DNA from: Gordonia humi
GTDB taxonomy: Bacteria; Actinomycetota; Actinomycetes; Mycobacteriales; Mycobacteriaceae
Assembly: GCF_014197435.1 (NCBI RefSeq)
Contig: NZ_JACIFP010000001.1
Location: 1,302,001-1,366,000 of the forward strand
DNA length: 64,000 nucleotides
Direction of reading: 5' to 3'
Part shown: one piece after another, positions 45,158-53,773 of the stretch
Layout: each line of letters opens with the position of its first letter
How positions within the stretch are numbered: position 1 is the stretch's first letter
The notes under the pieces: model-generated
What the model saw: the letters and a program-made list of their open reading frames with translations, nothing else
Databases searched by the model: none
Told to the model about the DNA's origin: nothing
Program-made: the position numbers and the translations under genes

Positions 45158-46426
45158 CTACGGCTGCCACCACGGGCGCAGAGGAAGCAGGTCCTCCTGG
45201 CCGTCGGGCAGCTTGGTCGCCAGGACGTGGTGCAGCTGCACGATGTTGCGATCGAAGCCGATGCGGCAGCCCGCCATGTACAGACCCCACAGGCGCGCGG
45301 TGCCCTCGCCGACCTCGGCGACGGCCTCGTCCCAGTTCGCCACGAGGTTCTTGTTCCAGTCGCGCAGCGTCATCGCGTAGTGGCTGCGGAAGTTCTCTTC
45401 GTGCAGGACCTCGAGGTTCTTGACGTTCTGCATCTTGGAGATGATCGTGCCGCTGCCGGTGAGCTCGCCGTCGGGGAACACGTAGCGGTCGATGAACGGT
45501 CCGGCCTTGCTGCGGGTGCTGTTCTCCGGGCGGGTGATCGAGTGGTTGAGGATCATGCCGCCGTCGCGCACCTTGTCGCGCATGAACGTGAAGTAGTCCG
45601 GGTAGTTGGCGACGCCGATGTGCTCGGTGAGGCCGATCGACGACACCGCGTCGAATCCCGACTCCTTCACGTCCCGGTAGTCGCTGTGCCGGACCTCGCC
45701 GAACTCGGTGAGTCCCTGATCGACGACGGCTTGCTGGGCCCACTCGGCCTGCTCCTTCGACAAGGTGACGCCGAGTGCGTGCACGCCGCGCTTGGCGGCG
45801 TAGCGGACCATGCCGCCCCAGCCGCAGCCGATGTCGAGGAGACGGTCGCCCGGCTTCAGCCGCAGCTTGTCGAAGATCAGCCGGTACTTGTTCTCCTGCG
45901 CCTCCTCGAGGGTGGCCTCCAGGTTCGGGTAGACGGCGCACGTGTACGTCATCGACTCGCCCAGCACCAGCTCGTAGAACCGGTTCGAGACGTCGTAGTG
46001 GTAGCTGATGACCTCGGCGTCGCGGTCCTTGCTGTGCCGGAAGCCCTCGGCGAACCGACGCCACCGGGGGAGGGACTCCTGCGGGGGCGGCGCGATCGGC
46101 TTGAAGTGTTCGACGCCGACGTCGCGGACGAGCTGAGCCATCTCCAGGGGGCTCGGCCTGGTGAATTTCAGATCGCCCGCCAGAGCCTGCAGTGTCTCGT
46201 AGGGGTCGCCGGGATGGTTTCCGATGAGCTCCAGATCGCCGGCCACGTAGGCACGTGCCAGACCGAGGTCGCCGGGCGCGGTCACCAGGTAGGTGGTGCC
46301 GCGCGGGGTCTTCAGATTGAGGCCGTACCTGGCGTCCTCGGGGCCCGCGGAGCTCCCGTCGTACGCGGTGATCCGGATCTGGAGATCACCGCCGACCAGC
46401 TTCTCGAATACGTTAGCCAACTTCAT
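45158..46426 (-). CDS. Cyclopropane-synthase-like fatty acid methyltransferase
   Basis: The 422-residue SAM-dependent methyltransferase has the SAM site LLDIGCGWGGMVRYAA near residue 196, YHYDVSNRFYELVLG (substrate cleft) near 144, and the CFAS signature EHIGVANYPDYF near 268. It matches Rv3720 in place. An N-terminal 110-residue domain is typical of CFA synthases. Its ATG overlaps the stop of the FAD oxidase gene (ATGA). A methyltransferase plus FAD reductase pair is the known machinery for 10-methyl (tuberculostearic) fatty acids; I infer that role here. Confidence 0.87.
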   Translation of the reverse strand: MKLANVFEKLVGGDLQIRITAYDGSSAGPEDARYGLNLKTPRGTTYLVTAPGDLGLARAYVAGDLELIGNHPGDPYETLQALAGDLKFTRPSPLEMAQLVRDVGVEHFKPIAPPPQESLPRWRRFAEGFRHSKDRDAEVISYHYDVSNRFYELVLGESMTYTCAVYPNLEATLEEAQENKYRLIFDKLRLKPGDRLLDIGCGWGGMVRYAAKRGVHALGVTLSKEQAEWAQQAVVDQGLTEFGEVRHSDYRDVKESGFDAVSSIGLTEHIGVANYPDYFTFMRDKVRDGGMILNHSITRPENSTRSKAGPFIDRYVFPDGELTGSGTIISKMQNVKNLEVLHEENFRSHYAMTLRDWNKNLVANWDEAVAEVGEGTARLWGLYMAGCRIGFDRNIVQLHHVLATKLPDGQEDLLPLRPWWQP

Positions 46427-47841
46427 TTCTGTTTCACCGTCTTCTCGTACAAACCGAGGAGCCGTCCCTTCGGGTCGTATCGCGACTTCAACTCGCGGTA
46501 CGCGGCGCCTCCGTACATTTCATAGAATTCGTCTTCGGGATAGAACGACTCGGAGTAGAGGGACTTGTGTCCCCCCAGCTCGGCGACCTTCTTCTCGATC
46601 CGCCGATTGGTGTGTCCCGGGCTGCCGGGAGTGACTGGCACGGCGGACCAGAACCCGAAGTTGACGTAGGTGCGGCCGCGTTCGAGCGGATACAGCGGCC
46701 ACGGCTGCTTGCTGCCGGTCGTGTCCGGCGACGGCTCGGCGAGCCGCAGCGGGCACATCCAGATCGGTTCGATCGGGACCTCGTCGAGGAACCACTCGGC
46801 GAAGTCCGCGGTCCGGTCCAGGGGGACCTCGATGTCCTGCACGACGCGCTCGTTGGCAGGCAGACCCTTGCGGGCGTTGATCTTGTCGCCGATGTTCCAG
46901 CGGTGGTCGTAGCCGATGAGTTTCCAGTAGAAGCTGCTGCGCAGATACTTCTTGGGCCAGAACCGGCGAATCCGGGGATCCTGTGCGCCGAACGCCCGCG
47001 AGCACCAGAACCAGTCGGTGTCCCAGCGCCACAGGTAGTCGCGGATGGTCAATCGGTCGCGCTTGGGGGTCTCGGTGTCGTCGTGCTGGATGGAGCGGTA
47101 GAAGATGTTCTCGTCGGTGTAGTCGCTGACCTGTCCGCGCTCATCGGTCTGTCGACCCAGGACGAGGTAGCTCTCGTCGGCGCCGAATACGACGCCGTCC
47201 AGATAATCGACGGGCTCGCCCTGATACTCGCGGGATTCGGAGATCGCGGTCATCGTGTCCTGCATGGCACGCAGATCGGTGAATCGGACGTGGCGCAGTT
47301 CCACGAACGGCTTGACTTCTTCCAGGGTGATCTTCAGTCGCACCGAGTAGCCGAGCGTGCCGTACGAGTTCGGGAATCCGTAGTACAGGTCGCGGTACTC
47401 GTTGTCGGGGCGTGCGACGACGAGTTCGCCCGCCCCGGTGAGGATCTCGATCTCCTGCACGGCCTCGTGGGGGAGGCCGCTGCGGAACGAGGTGCTCTCG
47501 ATGCCCATTCCGGTCACCGCGCCGCCCAGAGTGATGGTCTTGAGCTGCGGGACGACGGTCGGCGCCAGGCCGTACCGCAGCGTCGCGTCGACGAGGGTCT
47601 CGTAGGTGCACATGCCCGCGACCTGAGCGGTGCGGGTGACCGGGTCCACCGAGATCACCTTGTCCAGACCCGACACGTCCAGTCCGGGCACGTCGACGTC
47701 GGCGCGCTTGCGGAACAGGTTCGAGGTCTTCTTCGCCAGGCGGACCGTCGCACCCTCGGGAATCGCGGCATAGCTTGCGACGAGTCGCTTCACTCCTTCG
47801 GTGAAATCGGATCCGACGTATTCCAGGCGATTGGCAACCAC
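46423..47841 (-). CDS. FAD-binding oxidoreductase paired with the methyltransferase
   Basis: The 472-residue VAO/PCMH-type flavoprotein has an N-terminal FAD domain with VRLAKKTSNLFR, TAQVAGMCTYETLVDATLRYG, and TITLGGAVTGMGIESTSFR, the usual FAD pyrophosphate loop. The C-half is the substrate domain. It corresponds in order to Rv3719. Its GTG start lies six bases after TAGCCT, so its mRNA is probably leaderless, and the methyltransferase is translated from its tail. In the tuberculostearate pathway the flavoprotein reduces the 10-methylene intermediate; this is inferred from context. Confidence 0.85.
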   Translation of the reverse strand: MVANRLEYVGSDFTEGVKRLVASYAAIPEGATVRLAKKTSNLFRKRADVDVPGLDVSGLDKVISVDPVTRTAQVAGMCTYETLVDATLRYGLAPTVVPQLKTITLGGAVTGMGIESTSFRSGLPHEAVQEIEILTGAGELVVARPDNEYRDLYYGFPNSYGTLGYSVRLKITLEEVKPFVELRHVRFTDLRAMQDTMTAISESREYQGEPVDYLDGVVFGADESYLVLGRQTDERGQVSDYTDENIFYRSIQHDDTETPKRDRLTIRDYLWRWDTDWFWCSRAFGAQDPRIRRFWPKKYLRSSFYWKLIGYDHRWNIGDKINARKGLPANERVVQDIEVPLDRTADFAEWFLDEVPIEPIWMCPLRLAEPSPDTTGSKQPWPLYPLERGRTYVNFGFWSAVPVTPGSPGHTNRRIEKKVAELGGHKSLYSESFYPEDEFYEMYGGAAYRELKSRYDPKGRLLGLYEKTVKQK

Positions 47842-47847
47842 AGGAAC

Positions 47848-47853
47848 AGGCTA
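47848..47853 (-). promoter_or_regulatory. -10 hexamer for the oxidase-methyltransferase operon
   Basis: TAGCCT on the minus strand ends six bases before the GTG start and no ribosome site is present; a leaderless operon mRNA is expected. Confidence 0.5.
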
Positions 47854-47989
47854 GCCGCCGAGTCCGGGCGGCGAAATCCACCCGTGGTTTTGCCGGGTCA
47901 CGCGGCGGGCCAAGTACCGTGGACGGGGTACGCAGCTCGCCGTCGCAGACGTGCCGGAGAGCCACACTGTCATGAAGGAGTCACCCACC

Positions 47990-48427
47990 GTGGCACAGGT
48001 CACCGCAACCACCACCGCCTCGATCGCCGCACCCGCGAACGAGGTCTTCGCTGCTCTCGCCGATTACGAGAAGGTCCGTCCGGAGATCCTGCCGGCCAAT
48101 TTCCGCGATTACCGCGTCGACGCGGGAGGCCAGGGTGCGGGCACCGTCGTGCACTGGGTCCTGCAGGCCACCGAGAAGCGGTCGCGCGACGTTCTGGCCG
48201 ACATCACCGTCGCGGGCGACCGGATCACCGAGACGGACAAGAACTCGACGATGGTCACCACCTACACCGTCACCTCGGTCGGCGACAGTGCGCAGGTGGA
48301 GGTCGTCACCACCTGGAAGGGTGCGGGCGGCATCGGCGGCTTCTTCGAGAAGACGTTCGCGCCGAAGGGCCTGGACCGGATCTACACCGAGGTGCTGAAC
48401 AACCTGCGCGCCCGTCTCGAGAAGTGA
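47990..48427 (+). CDS. SRPBCC-family protein (polyketide cyclase/START-like)
   Basis: The 145-residue protein has the SRPBCC helix-grip pattern: ASIAAPANEVFAALADYEKV at the N-terminus, strands in the middle and a long C-terminal helix (GLDRIYTEVLNNLRARLE). It matches Rv3718c in position and length. The ligand is unknown; such proteins hold small hydrophobic molecules. I prefer the GTG with AAGGAG nine bases upstream over an ATG six codons earlier. A pseudouridine synthase gene follows almost immediately. Confidence 0.8.
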   Translation: MAQVTATTTASIAAPANEVFAALADYEKVRPEILPANFRDYRVDAGGQGAGTVVHWVLQATEKRSRDVLADITVAGDRITETDKNSTMVTTYTVTSVGDSAQVEVVTTWKGAGGIGGFFEKTFAPKGLDRIYTEVLNNLRARLEK

Positions 48428-48494
48428 TCTGAGCAGACGAGGACGCAGACGCGTCAAACCTCTGGCCACCCGGGACGGCGTCGACGCCACCCGG

Positions 48495-49355
48495 GTGGTT
48501 CTGCGTGTCGGCGACGAACCGCTCACCGTCGCGCAGACGTTGCTTCGGGCGCCGGTCCTCGACGGCTGGACCCTCGACGATCTGCGCCGTCGCGACGCCG
48601 CCGGTGAGATCGTCGACGCCGACGGCGACCCGGTGGACCTCGCCGCGCCCGTCGTCCGACCCGTGCCGGTGTACCTGCACCGTGATCTGCCCGACGAGGT
48701 CCCGGTGCCGTTCGGCATGCCGGTCCTGCACGTCGACGACCGGTTGATCGTCGTCGACAAACCTCATTTCCTGGCCACCATGCCGCGCGGCGCGCACGTG
48801 ACACAGACTGCCCTGGTCCGTCTGCGCCGCGAGTTCGGCGACGACGTCGCGCCGGTGCATCGCCTGGATCGACTCACGGCCGGGGTGCTGATCTTCACGC
48901 GACGGCCGGACGTGCGTGCGGCGTACCAGGACCTGTTCGCCCAGCGTCGTGTCGTCAAGGAGTACCGGGCGCTGGCCCCCGCCGATCCGTCGCTGCGCCG
49001 GGGCGTCCGCGTGGAGAACCGCATCGAGAAGGACGCGGGTGACCTGCGTGCGCGACTCGTCGACGGTGCGGTCAATGCGGTCAGCGAGATCTCTCTGGAA
49101 TCGGTGCGCGACGACGGGCTCGGCGTCTACCGACTGCGACCGTCCACCGGCCGTACGCACCAGCTCCGCCTGCACATGGCCGGTCTCGGCGTGCCGATCG
49201 TCGACGATCCGCTGTATCCGGACGTGGATCGGGCACGAGTCGCCGCGACCGTCGACGACTTCGCCCGACCGCTGAAGCTTCTGGCGTACTCCGCCGAGTT
49301 CGACGATCCGTTCGCCGGGGAGCGGCGCCGGTTCGTCAGCCGACTGGAGTTGTGA
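48495..49355 (+). CDS. RluA-family RNA pseudouridine synthase
   Basis: The 286-residue part that begins at the first GTG has the RluA core: VVDKPHFLATMPRG near residue 92, the catalytic aspartate in PVHRLDRLTAGVLIFTRR, and the end motif RPSTGRTHQLRLHMAGLGVPIVDDPLYP. The target uridine cannot be read. Coding bias and residues RRGRRRVKPLATRDG continue 22 codons further up, to a CTG at 48429, two bases after the preceding stop. The true start may be that CTG. Confidence 0.85.
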   Translation: MVLRVGDEPLTVAQTLLRAPVLDGWTLDDLRRRDAAGEIVDADGDPVDLAAPVVRPVPVYLHRDLPDEVPVPFGMPVLHVDDRLIVVDKPHFLATMPRGAHVTQTALVRLRREFGDDVAPVHRLDRLTAGVLIFTRRPDVRAAYQDLFAQRRVVKEYRALAPADPSLRRGVRVENRIEKDAGDLRARLVDGAVNAVSEISLESVRDDGLGVYRLRPSTGRTHQLRLHMAGLGVPIVDDPLYPDVDRARVAATVDDFARPLKLLAYSAEFDDPFAGERRRFVSRLEL

Positions 49356-49370
49356 GGAGTCCGGCCGCGT

Positions 49371-50042
49371 TCAGTCCTCCCGCGCGTTGAACCCGGTGGT
49401 GCGCATGGTGATGTTGATCCGGCCGCTGTCGAGTCCGCACTCGGGCGGGGCGGTGTGCGGGTGTACGCGGGTGACACCGTGGAACGCGAGCCGGGCGGGC
49501 CCGCCGAAGACGAAGAGGTCGCCCGAGTGCAGCGGGATGTCGGTGTACGGCCGAGACCGGTTCTCGGTGTTGCCGAACCGGAAGGTGCAGGCGTCACCGA
49601 TCGACAGGGAGACGACGGGCGCGAGTGATCGTTCGTCCTTGTCCTGGTGCATGCCCATACGGGCCGCGGCGTCGTAGAGGTTCACCAGTGCGACGTCGGG
49701 CGTGTAGGCCTCGACCTGAGCGGGTCGGTACCCGGCATCGGTGAGGGCGCGGCGACCCAGGCGCACCATCCAGTCGGGAAACGGCAGCACCGGGGCGTTG
49801 TTCACATCGGTCGCCCGGCGTGTGTAACGGTACGGCCGCCAGTGCCAGCCGAGGCACACCGTCCGCACCGACATCGCGTGCCCACGCACCGTCGCCGCGC
49901 GGATCGGCACCGGTCCGCGCGTCCACGCGGTGAACTGTTCGACGATCCACCGCTGCTGGTCCGACGTGAGCCAGTTCGGCACGTGCGTCGCTCCGGGACC
50001 GAGGTCGGCGGGCTCGCCGCCGAGGTCGAACAGCGTCATCAT
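49371..50042 (-). CDS. alkB: AlkB-family 2-oxoglutarate/Fe(II) dioxygenase
   Basis: The 223-residue enzyme removes alkyl groups from DNA or RNA bases by oxidation. The iron ligands are His-x-Asp in RMGMHQDKDE and the distal His in RLAFHGVTRV; the 2-oxoglutarate arginines are in RINITMRTTGF. NLYDAAARMGMH is the AlkB signature. I chose the ATG with AAAGGGG about four bases upstream; an in-frame ATG 11 codons earlier lacks a ribosome site. It converges on the pseudouridine synthase gene. Confidence 0.9.
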   Translation of the reverse strand: MMTLFDLGGEPADLGPGATHVPNWLTSDQQRWIVEQFTAWTRGPVPIRAATVRGHAMSVRTVCLGWHWRPYRYTRRATDVNNAPVLPFPDWMVRLGRRALTDAGYRPAQVEAYTPDVALVNLYDAAARMGMHQDKDERSLAPVVSLSIGDACTFRFGNTENRSRPYTDIPLHSGDLFVFGGPARLAFHGVTRVHPHTAPPECGLDSGRINITMRTTGFNARED

Positions 50043-50079
50043 CGCGCCCCTTTCGTCTGCGTCGTCGACGGTCATTCTC

Positions 50080-50085
50080 TACCCT
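50080..50085 (+). promoter_or_regulatory. -10 hexamer for the gene at 50092
   Basis: TACCCT stands six bases before the ATG and no ribosome site is present. Confidence 0.4.
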
Positions 50086-50091
50086 GCCCTC

Positions 50092-50421
50092 ATGGCGATC
50101 TTCGGCTCCTATGAACGGCACGTCGACCTCGGTTGCGAGGCCGTGGTCTTCCTCGACTCCGAGTCGGACGCCTGTGTGCAGATCCAACGCGATCTGCCGG
50201 GCGGACCGCGCGCGGACGAGTACTGTCTGACGACCGGGGCGAGCGCGCCCGTCTACGACGCGGTGACCCAGTGGCGTCGGGTCGGCGACCGGTTCGAGTT
50301 CGCGCTGATCGGCAGGGCCGCACGGCTGTTCGGCGACGAGGTCATCTCCTTCGAGGTCGTCACCGACGGCGAGGTGAGTGTGGACGAACTCGCCGAGCAT
50401 GTCGAGCGGCTGCTCCGCTGA
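50092..50421 (+). CDS. Small protein with Imm10-like pattern
   Basis: The 109-residue protein begins MAIFGSYERHVDLGCEAVV and alternates short beta strands: CVQIQRDLPGG, DEYCLTTG, RFEFALIGRAARLFG, EVISFEVV, then a C-terminal helix VDELAEHVERLL. This order resembles Imm10-type immunity proteins, but the match is by pattern memory only and no toxin gene is visible nearby. It lies between alkB and ybaB, where M. tuberculosis has no obvious counterpart that I recall. Confidence 0.55.
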   Translation: MAIFGSYERHVDLGCEAVVFLDSESDACVQIQRDLPGGPRADEYCLTTGASAPVYDAVTQWRRVGDRFEFALIGRAARLFGDEVISFEVVTDGEVSVDELAEHVERLLR

Positions 50422-50431
50422 GCGGCGACGG

Positions 50432-50437
50432 TATCCT
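50432..50437 (+). promoter_or_regulatory. -10 hexamer upstream of ybaB-recR
   Basis: TATCCT stands seven bases before the GTG; GGAG lies in the gap, so either leaderless or normal initiation is possible. Confidence 0.4.
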
Positions 50438-50444
50438 GGAGCAC

Positions 50445-50798
50445 GTGACTGACGCATTCGATCCCAGCGCCCTCCTCGGTGGCGGCGACGGCGACAACCC
50501 GATGGCCGGGCTCCTCTCGCAGGTGCAGGAGATGCAGGCCAAGGTGATCGCCGCACAAGACGAGATCGCGAACACCGAGGTGACCGGGCAGGCGGGCAAT
50601 GGTCTGGTGACGGTGACCGGCAACGGCATCGGCGAGGTGACCGGCATCGAGATCGCGCGCGACGTCGTCGACCCCGAGGACGTCGAGACCTTGCAGGACC
50701 TGATCGTCGGGGCCCTCGCCGATCTCGCGCGCAACCGCGATGCGGTGACCCAGGACAAGATGGGACCGCTCGCAGGCGGACTGCCCGGACTCGGCTGA
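50445..50798 (+). CDS. ybaB: YbaB/EbfC nucleoid-associated protein
   Basis: The 117-residue protein has the YbaB fold: helix [39 protein letters not shown] then strand and long helix [22 protein letters not shown]. It forms dimers that bind DNA. It sits directly before recR (one base between the genes), the order found in most bacteria, and replaces Rv3716c in the mycobacterial order. The GTG start has GGAG three bases before it. Confidence 0.9.
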   Translation: MTDAFDPSALLGGGDGDNPMAGLLSQVQEMQAKVIAAQDEIANTEVTGQAGNGLVTVTGNGIGEVTGIEIARDVVDPEDVETLQDLIVGALADLARNRDAVTQDKMGPLAGGLPGLG

Positions 50799-50799
50799 C

Positions 50800-51411
50800 A
50801 TGTACGAAGGACCGATCCAGGACCTCATCGACCAGCTCGCGAAGCTCCCCGGGCTGGGGCCGAAAGGCGCCCAGCGCATCGCCTTCCACCTGCTGGCCGG
50901 TGAGAACACCGAGATCGACAGGTTGACGGCAGCGCTGATCAAGGTGCGCGACGACGTCACCTTCTGCGAGGAGTGCGGCAACATCGCCGCCGAACGGCTG
51001 TGCCGTCTCTGCGCCGATCCGCGCCGTGACGCCACCAAGATCTGCGTCGTCGAAGAGCCCAAGGACATCTACGCGATCGAGAAGACACGCGAGTTCGACG
51101 GCCGCTATCACGTTCTCGGCGGTGCACTCGACCCGCTGTCGGGCATCGGTCCCGACCAGCTGCGCATCCGGGAACTGCTCAAACGCCTCGCCGAACAGAC
51201 CGACGGAACGGTGGTCAGCGAGATCATCGTCGCCACCGACCCGAACACCGAGGGCGAGGCGACGGCGACCTACCTGCTGCGCATGCTCCGTGACTTCCCC
51301 GGTCTCTCCGTGACCCGGCTGGCGTCCGGACTGCCGATGGGCGGCGACCTCGAGTTCGCCGACGAACTGACCCTGGGACGCGCGTTCTCCGGTCGACGCG
51401 CCCTGGTCTGA
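50800..51411 (+). CDS. recR: Recombination protein RecR
   Basis: The 203-residue protein is RecR from end to end. It has a helix-hairpin-helix [20 protein letters not shown], a four-cysteine zinc finger (Cys56, Cys59, Cys68, Cys71), and a Toprim domain with [14 protein letters not shown]. It ends in [30 protein letters not shown], the C-terminal Walker-B-like region. It works with RecF/RecO at single-strand gaps. It starts one base after ybaB and ends four bases before the next gene. Confidence 0.96.
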   Translation: MYEGPIQDLIDQLAKLPGLGPKGAQRIAFHLLAGENTEIDRLTAALIKVRDDVTFCEECGNIAAERLCRLCADPRRDATKICVVEEPKDIYAIEKTREFDGRYHVLGGALDPLSGIGPDQLRIRELLKRLAEQTDGTVVSEIIVATDPNTEGEATATYLLRMLRDFPGLSVTRLASGLPMGGDLEFADELTLGRAFSGRRALV

Positions 51412-51415
51412 GTCG

Positions 51416-51979
51416 ATGCCCGACAGCTGGCAGTTGGGCTGGTCCCGTCTGGCCGACGAGATCGCGGTCCGCGACGGACTCACCGAGGGGATCGTCGCCA
51501 TCGACGGCCACTCCGGTTCGGGTAAGAGCACGTTCGCGACCGAACTCGTTCGGGCACTGGGCGACCGCGGCCGCCGATGCGTGCTGATCGGGACCGACGA
51601 GTTCGCGACGTGGGACGACCCGGCGTCCTGGTGGCCCGAGTTGGAGGAGGACGTGATCGGGGCGTTCGAGCGACGCCACGATTTCGTGTACCGCCCGCGC
51701 ATCTGGGTCAACGGCGTGCCCGAGGTCGGTCCGCCCGCGTGGATCCGCTGGCAGCCGTTGCTGATCGTCGAGGGCGTCACGTCGGCGCGCCGCACCGTCG
51801 CCGACCGCTTGACCGCGGCCTACTGGATCGACGGGCCGTCGGCCCCGGAGCGGTTGGAACGGGCCGTCGCGCGTGACGGCGAGGCCTCCCGGCGACACCT
51901 CGCCGCCTGGCAGGACTTCGAGACCGGCTGGTTCGCCGTCGACGGCACCCGTGACCGGTGCCGGGTGCTGGCGGTGTAG
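51416..51979 (+). CDS. P-loop nucleoside-kinase-like protein
   Basis: The 187-residue cytoplasmic protein has a clear Walker A loop GHSGSGKSTFATELVRALG near residue 31 and the DEFATWDDPASWWPEL segment, where uridine kinases have their substrate lid. A possible base contact is the tryptophan-rich patch. It corresponds roughly to the Rv3714c position but I cannot confirm orthology. The reaction is unknown; phosphorylation of a small molecule is the usual role. It is probably the third gene of the ybaB-recR transcript. Confidence 0.65.
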   Translation: MPDSWQLGWSRLADEIAVRDGLTEGIVAIDGHSGSGKSTFATELVRALGDRGRRCVLIGTDEFATWDDPASWWPELEEDVIGAFERRHDFVYRPRIWVNGVPEVGPPAWIRWQPLLIVEGVTSARRTVADRLTAAYWIDGPSAPERLERAVARDGEASRRHLAAWQDFETGWFAVDGTRDRCRVLAV

Positions 51980-52119
51980 GGGGCCGTCTCGTCACCACCG
52001 TCGCGAGCGTTGCGGAGACCGTCCGTGGCCCGCGTCGCTTTTCCTCGGCGATGACATGTGCCGCGTCACCGTGTGCGGTATATGTAGTCCGAACAGATTA
52101 ATACGCCGCCTCGCGAGGA

Positions 52120-53685
52120 GTGATTCCCGTCTTACGTTCCATTCGCCGTGCACCCCTCGTCGTCGGCGCCGTCGCGATCGGCTCCTCGTTGGTGGCAGCG
52201 CCTCCCGCGGACGCCGCGCCGCAGGCTCTGAACTGGGGCGCCTGCGATCGGATCCACCACGCGTCGCCGGACACGCAGTGCGCGACGGTGCAGGTGCCGC
52301 GCGACTACGCGAAGCCGAACGGCCCGACCATCTCGGTCACGGTCAGCAAGCTCCCGGCCACCGGAGCCAGACGCGGCACGCTGTTCGGCAATCCGGGCGG
52401 TCCCGGCGGTGACGGGATCGGCATGTTCACCGCGCTCGAACCCGCCGACCAGATCCGACAGGAGTGGGATCTCGTCGCCGTGCAGCCGCGCGGGCTGATC
52501 GGTGCGACGCCGGTGAGATGCGATCCGCTGTCCAAGGCGTCCGGGGGCGAGAACGGCGCCGGTGCACTCAACCGCGAACGGTGCGAGAAGAACACGCCCG
52601 GCTACACCAAGACGCTCACCACCGAGACCACCGCGCGCGACATCGAACAGGTGCGACGCGCCATGGGTCTGGACAAGATCAGCCTGTACGGGATCTCGTA
52701 CGGAACATGGCTGATGGGCACGTACGCCACGCTCTTCCCGTCGCACACCGATCGACTGGTCCTCGACTCAGCGATGGACCCGCGACGCGCGTGGGGACAG
52801 ATGCTCGACGACCAGACCGCCGGATACCGGGCGCGGGCCCACGCGATGATGGCCTGGATCGCCTCGCACGACGACGTCTACCATCTCGGGACCACCCCGT
52901 TGGCCGTCTATCAGCGGTGGAGTCGGGCGGTCGAGAAGGAGGCGGGCGTGCCGCCGTCGTTGTCGGCTCCGCCCGCGCGGGTCGGCGACGTGCCGCCCGG
53001 TCTGAAGGCGGTGGCCCAGCAGTACCTCGCGGGTGTGAACATGACCGCGGATGCGCGGGCCCGCATCGAGAACCTGGTCGCGACGCTCGCCACGGGCGGG
53101 TCGCAGGCGAGTTCGTCGCTGTTCGTGCTGACTCGGGCGTACGCGCCGAGCCGTGACCTGTGGCCCGCGATCGCGCTGCAGACGGCGGGCCGGTCGACGC
53201 CGCCCAAGCCGTCGGCGGAGGAACTCAAGGCCGCGACCAACGCGCAGGACATGCAGTCGGTCATCATCTGCAACGAGGACAGGTCGCCGCGTGATCCGAC
53301 GCTGACGCCGGCCGCCGTGCTCGCAAACCTCGTGACCGGTGACGTCTTCGACTCCCCGGGGCTGACGTACCGGTCGGGTCTGGGCTGCGCGGGTGCCGCG
53401 CCGGTCACCACGCCGATTCCACTGCGCAACAAGCTGGCCGTCCAGCCGCTGCAGATCCAGAGCGTCGGCGACCCGCAGACGCCCTACCGGCAGTCGTTGG
53501 CGACGCACAAGAGCATGAATACGCATCTCATCACCGTCGGCGGCGGCGACCACGGACAGTTCGGTCGGTCGAACAAGCCGCTCGACGCGGCGGTCGTGGA
53601 GTACCTGCGCACCGGTCACACCGATGTGACCAGGACACCGCAGGCTCCGGTCACCGCGTCGCTGACGAAGGCCCCGGGGGCGTAG
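52120..53685 (+). CDS. Secreted alpha/beta-hydrolase, tripeptidyl-aminopeptidase type
   Basis: The 521-residue protein has a signal-like N-terminus (RSIRRAPLVVGAVAIGSSLVAAPPADA) with a probable cleavage near residue 33. The fold is alpha/beta hydrolase with a TAP-like C-terminal domain: oxyanion region GNPGGPGGDG near residue 91, nucleophile serine in GISYGTW near 192, Asp in SVGDPQTP and His in GGGDHGQFG near the end. Such enzymes release tripeptides outside the cell. The GTG start overlaps its own GAGGAG, so the exact start is uncertain. Confidence 0.82.
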   Translation: MIPVLRSIRRAPLVVGAVAIGSSLVAAPPADAAPQALNWGACDRIHHASPDTQCATVQVPRDYAKPNGPTISVTVSKLPATGARRGTLFGNPGGPGGDGIGMFTALEPADQIRQEWDLVAVQPRGLIGATPVRCDPLSKASGGENGAGALNRERCEKNTPGYTKTLTTETTARDIEQVRRAMGLDKISLYGISYGTWLMGTYATLFPSHTDRLVLDSAMDPRRAWGQMLDDQTAGYRARAHAMMAWIASHDDVYHLGTTPLAVYQRWSRAVEKEAGVPPSLSAPPARVGDVPPGLKAVAQQYLAGVNMTADARARIENLVATLATGGSQASSSLFVLTRAYAPSRDLWPAIALQTAGRSTPPKPSAEELKAATNAQDMQSVIICNEDRSPRDPTLTPAAVLANLVTGDVFDSPGLTYRSGLGCAGAAPVTTPIPLRNKLAVQPLQIQSVGDPQTPYRQSLATHKSMNTHLITVGGGDHGQFGRSNKPLDAAVVEYLRTGHTDVTRTPQAPVTASLTKAPGA

Positions 53686-53689
53686 GGGA

Positions 53690-53736
53690 AAGATGTAGGG
53701 GATTCTCTCGCACAGCGACAGGATCCCCTACATCTT
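53690..53736. terminator. Hairpin between the hydrolase and gatD genes
   Basis: AAGATGTAGGGGAT and its exact complement (53723-53736) form a 14-base stem around a 19-base loop between convergent genes. Its right arm overlaps the first copy of the 22-base tandem duplication. Confidence 0.65.
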
Positions 53737-53773
53737 CGTTGCGGCTACCGCACATCTTCGTTGCGGCTACCGC
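53730..53773. repeat. 22-base tandem duplication at the gatD stop
   Basis: The word ACATCTTCGTTGCGGCTACC plus GC occurs twice in a row, perfectly. The second copy contains the end of gatD, including its stop codon (53767-53769). Confidence 0.85.
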
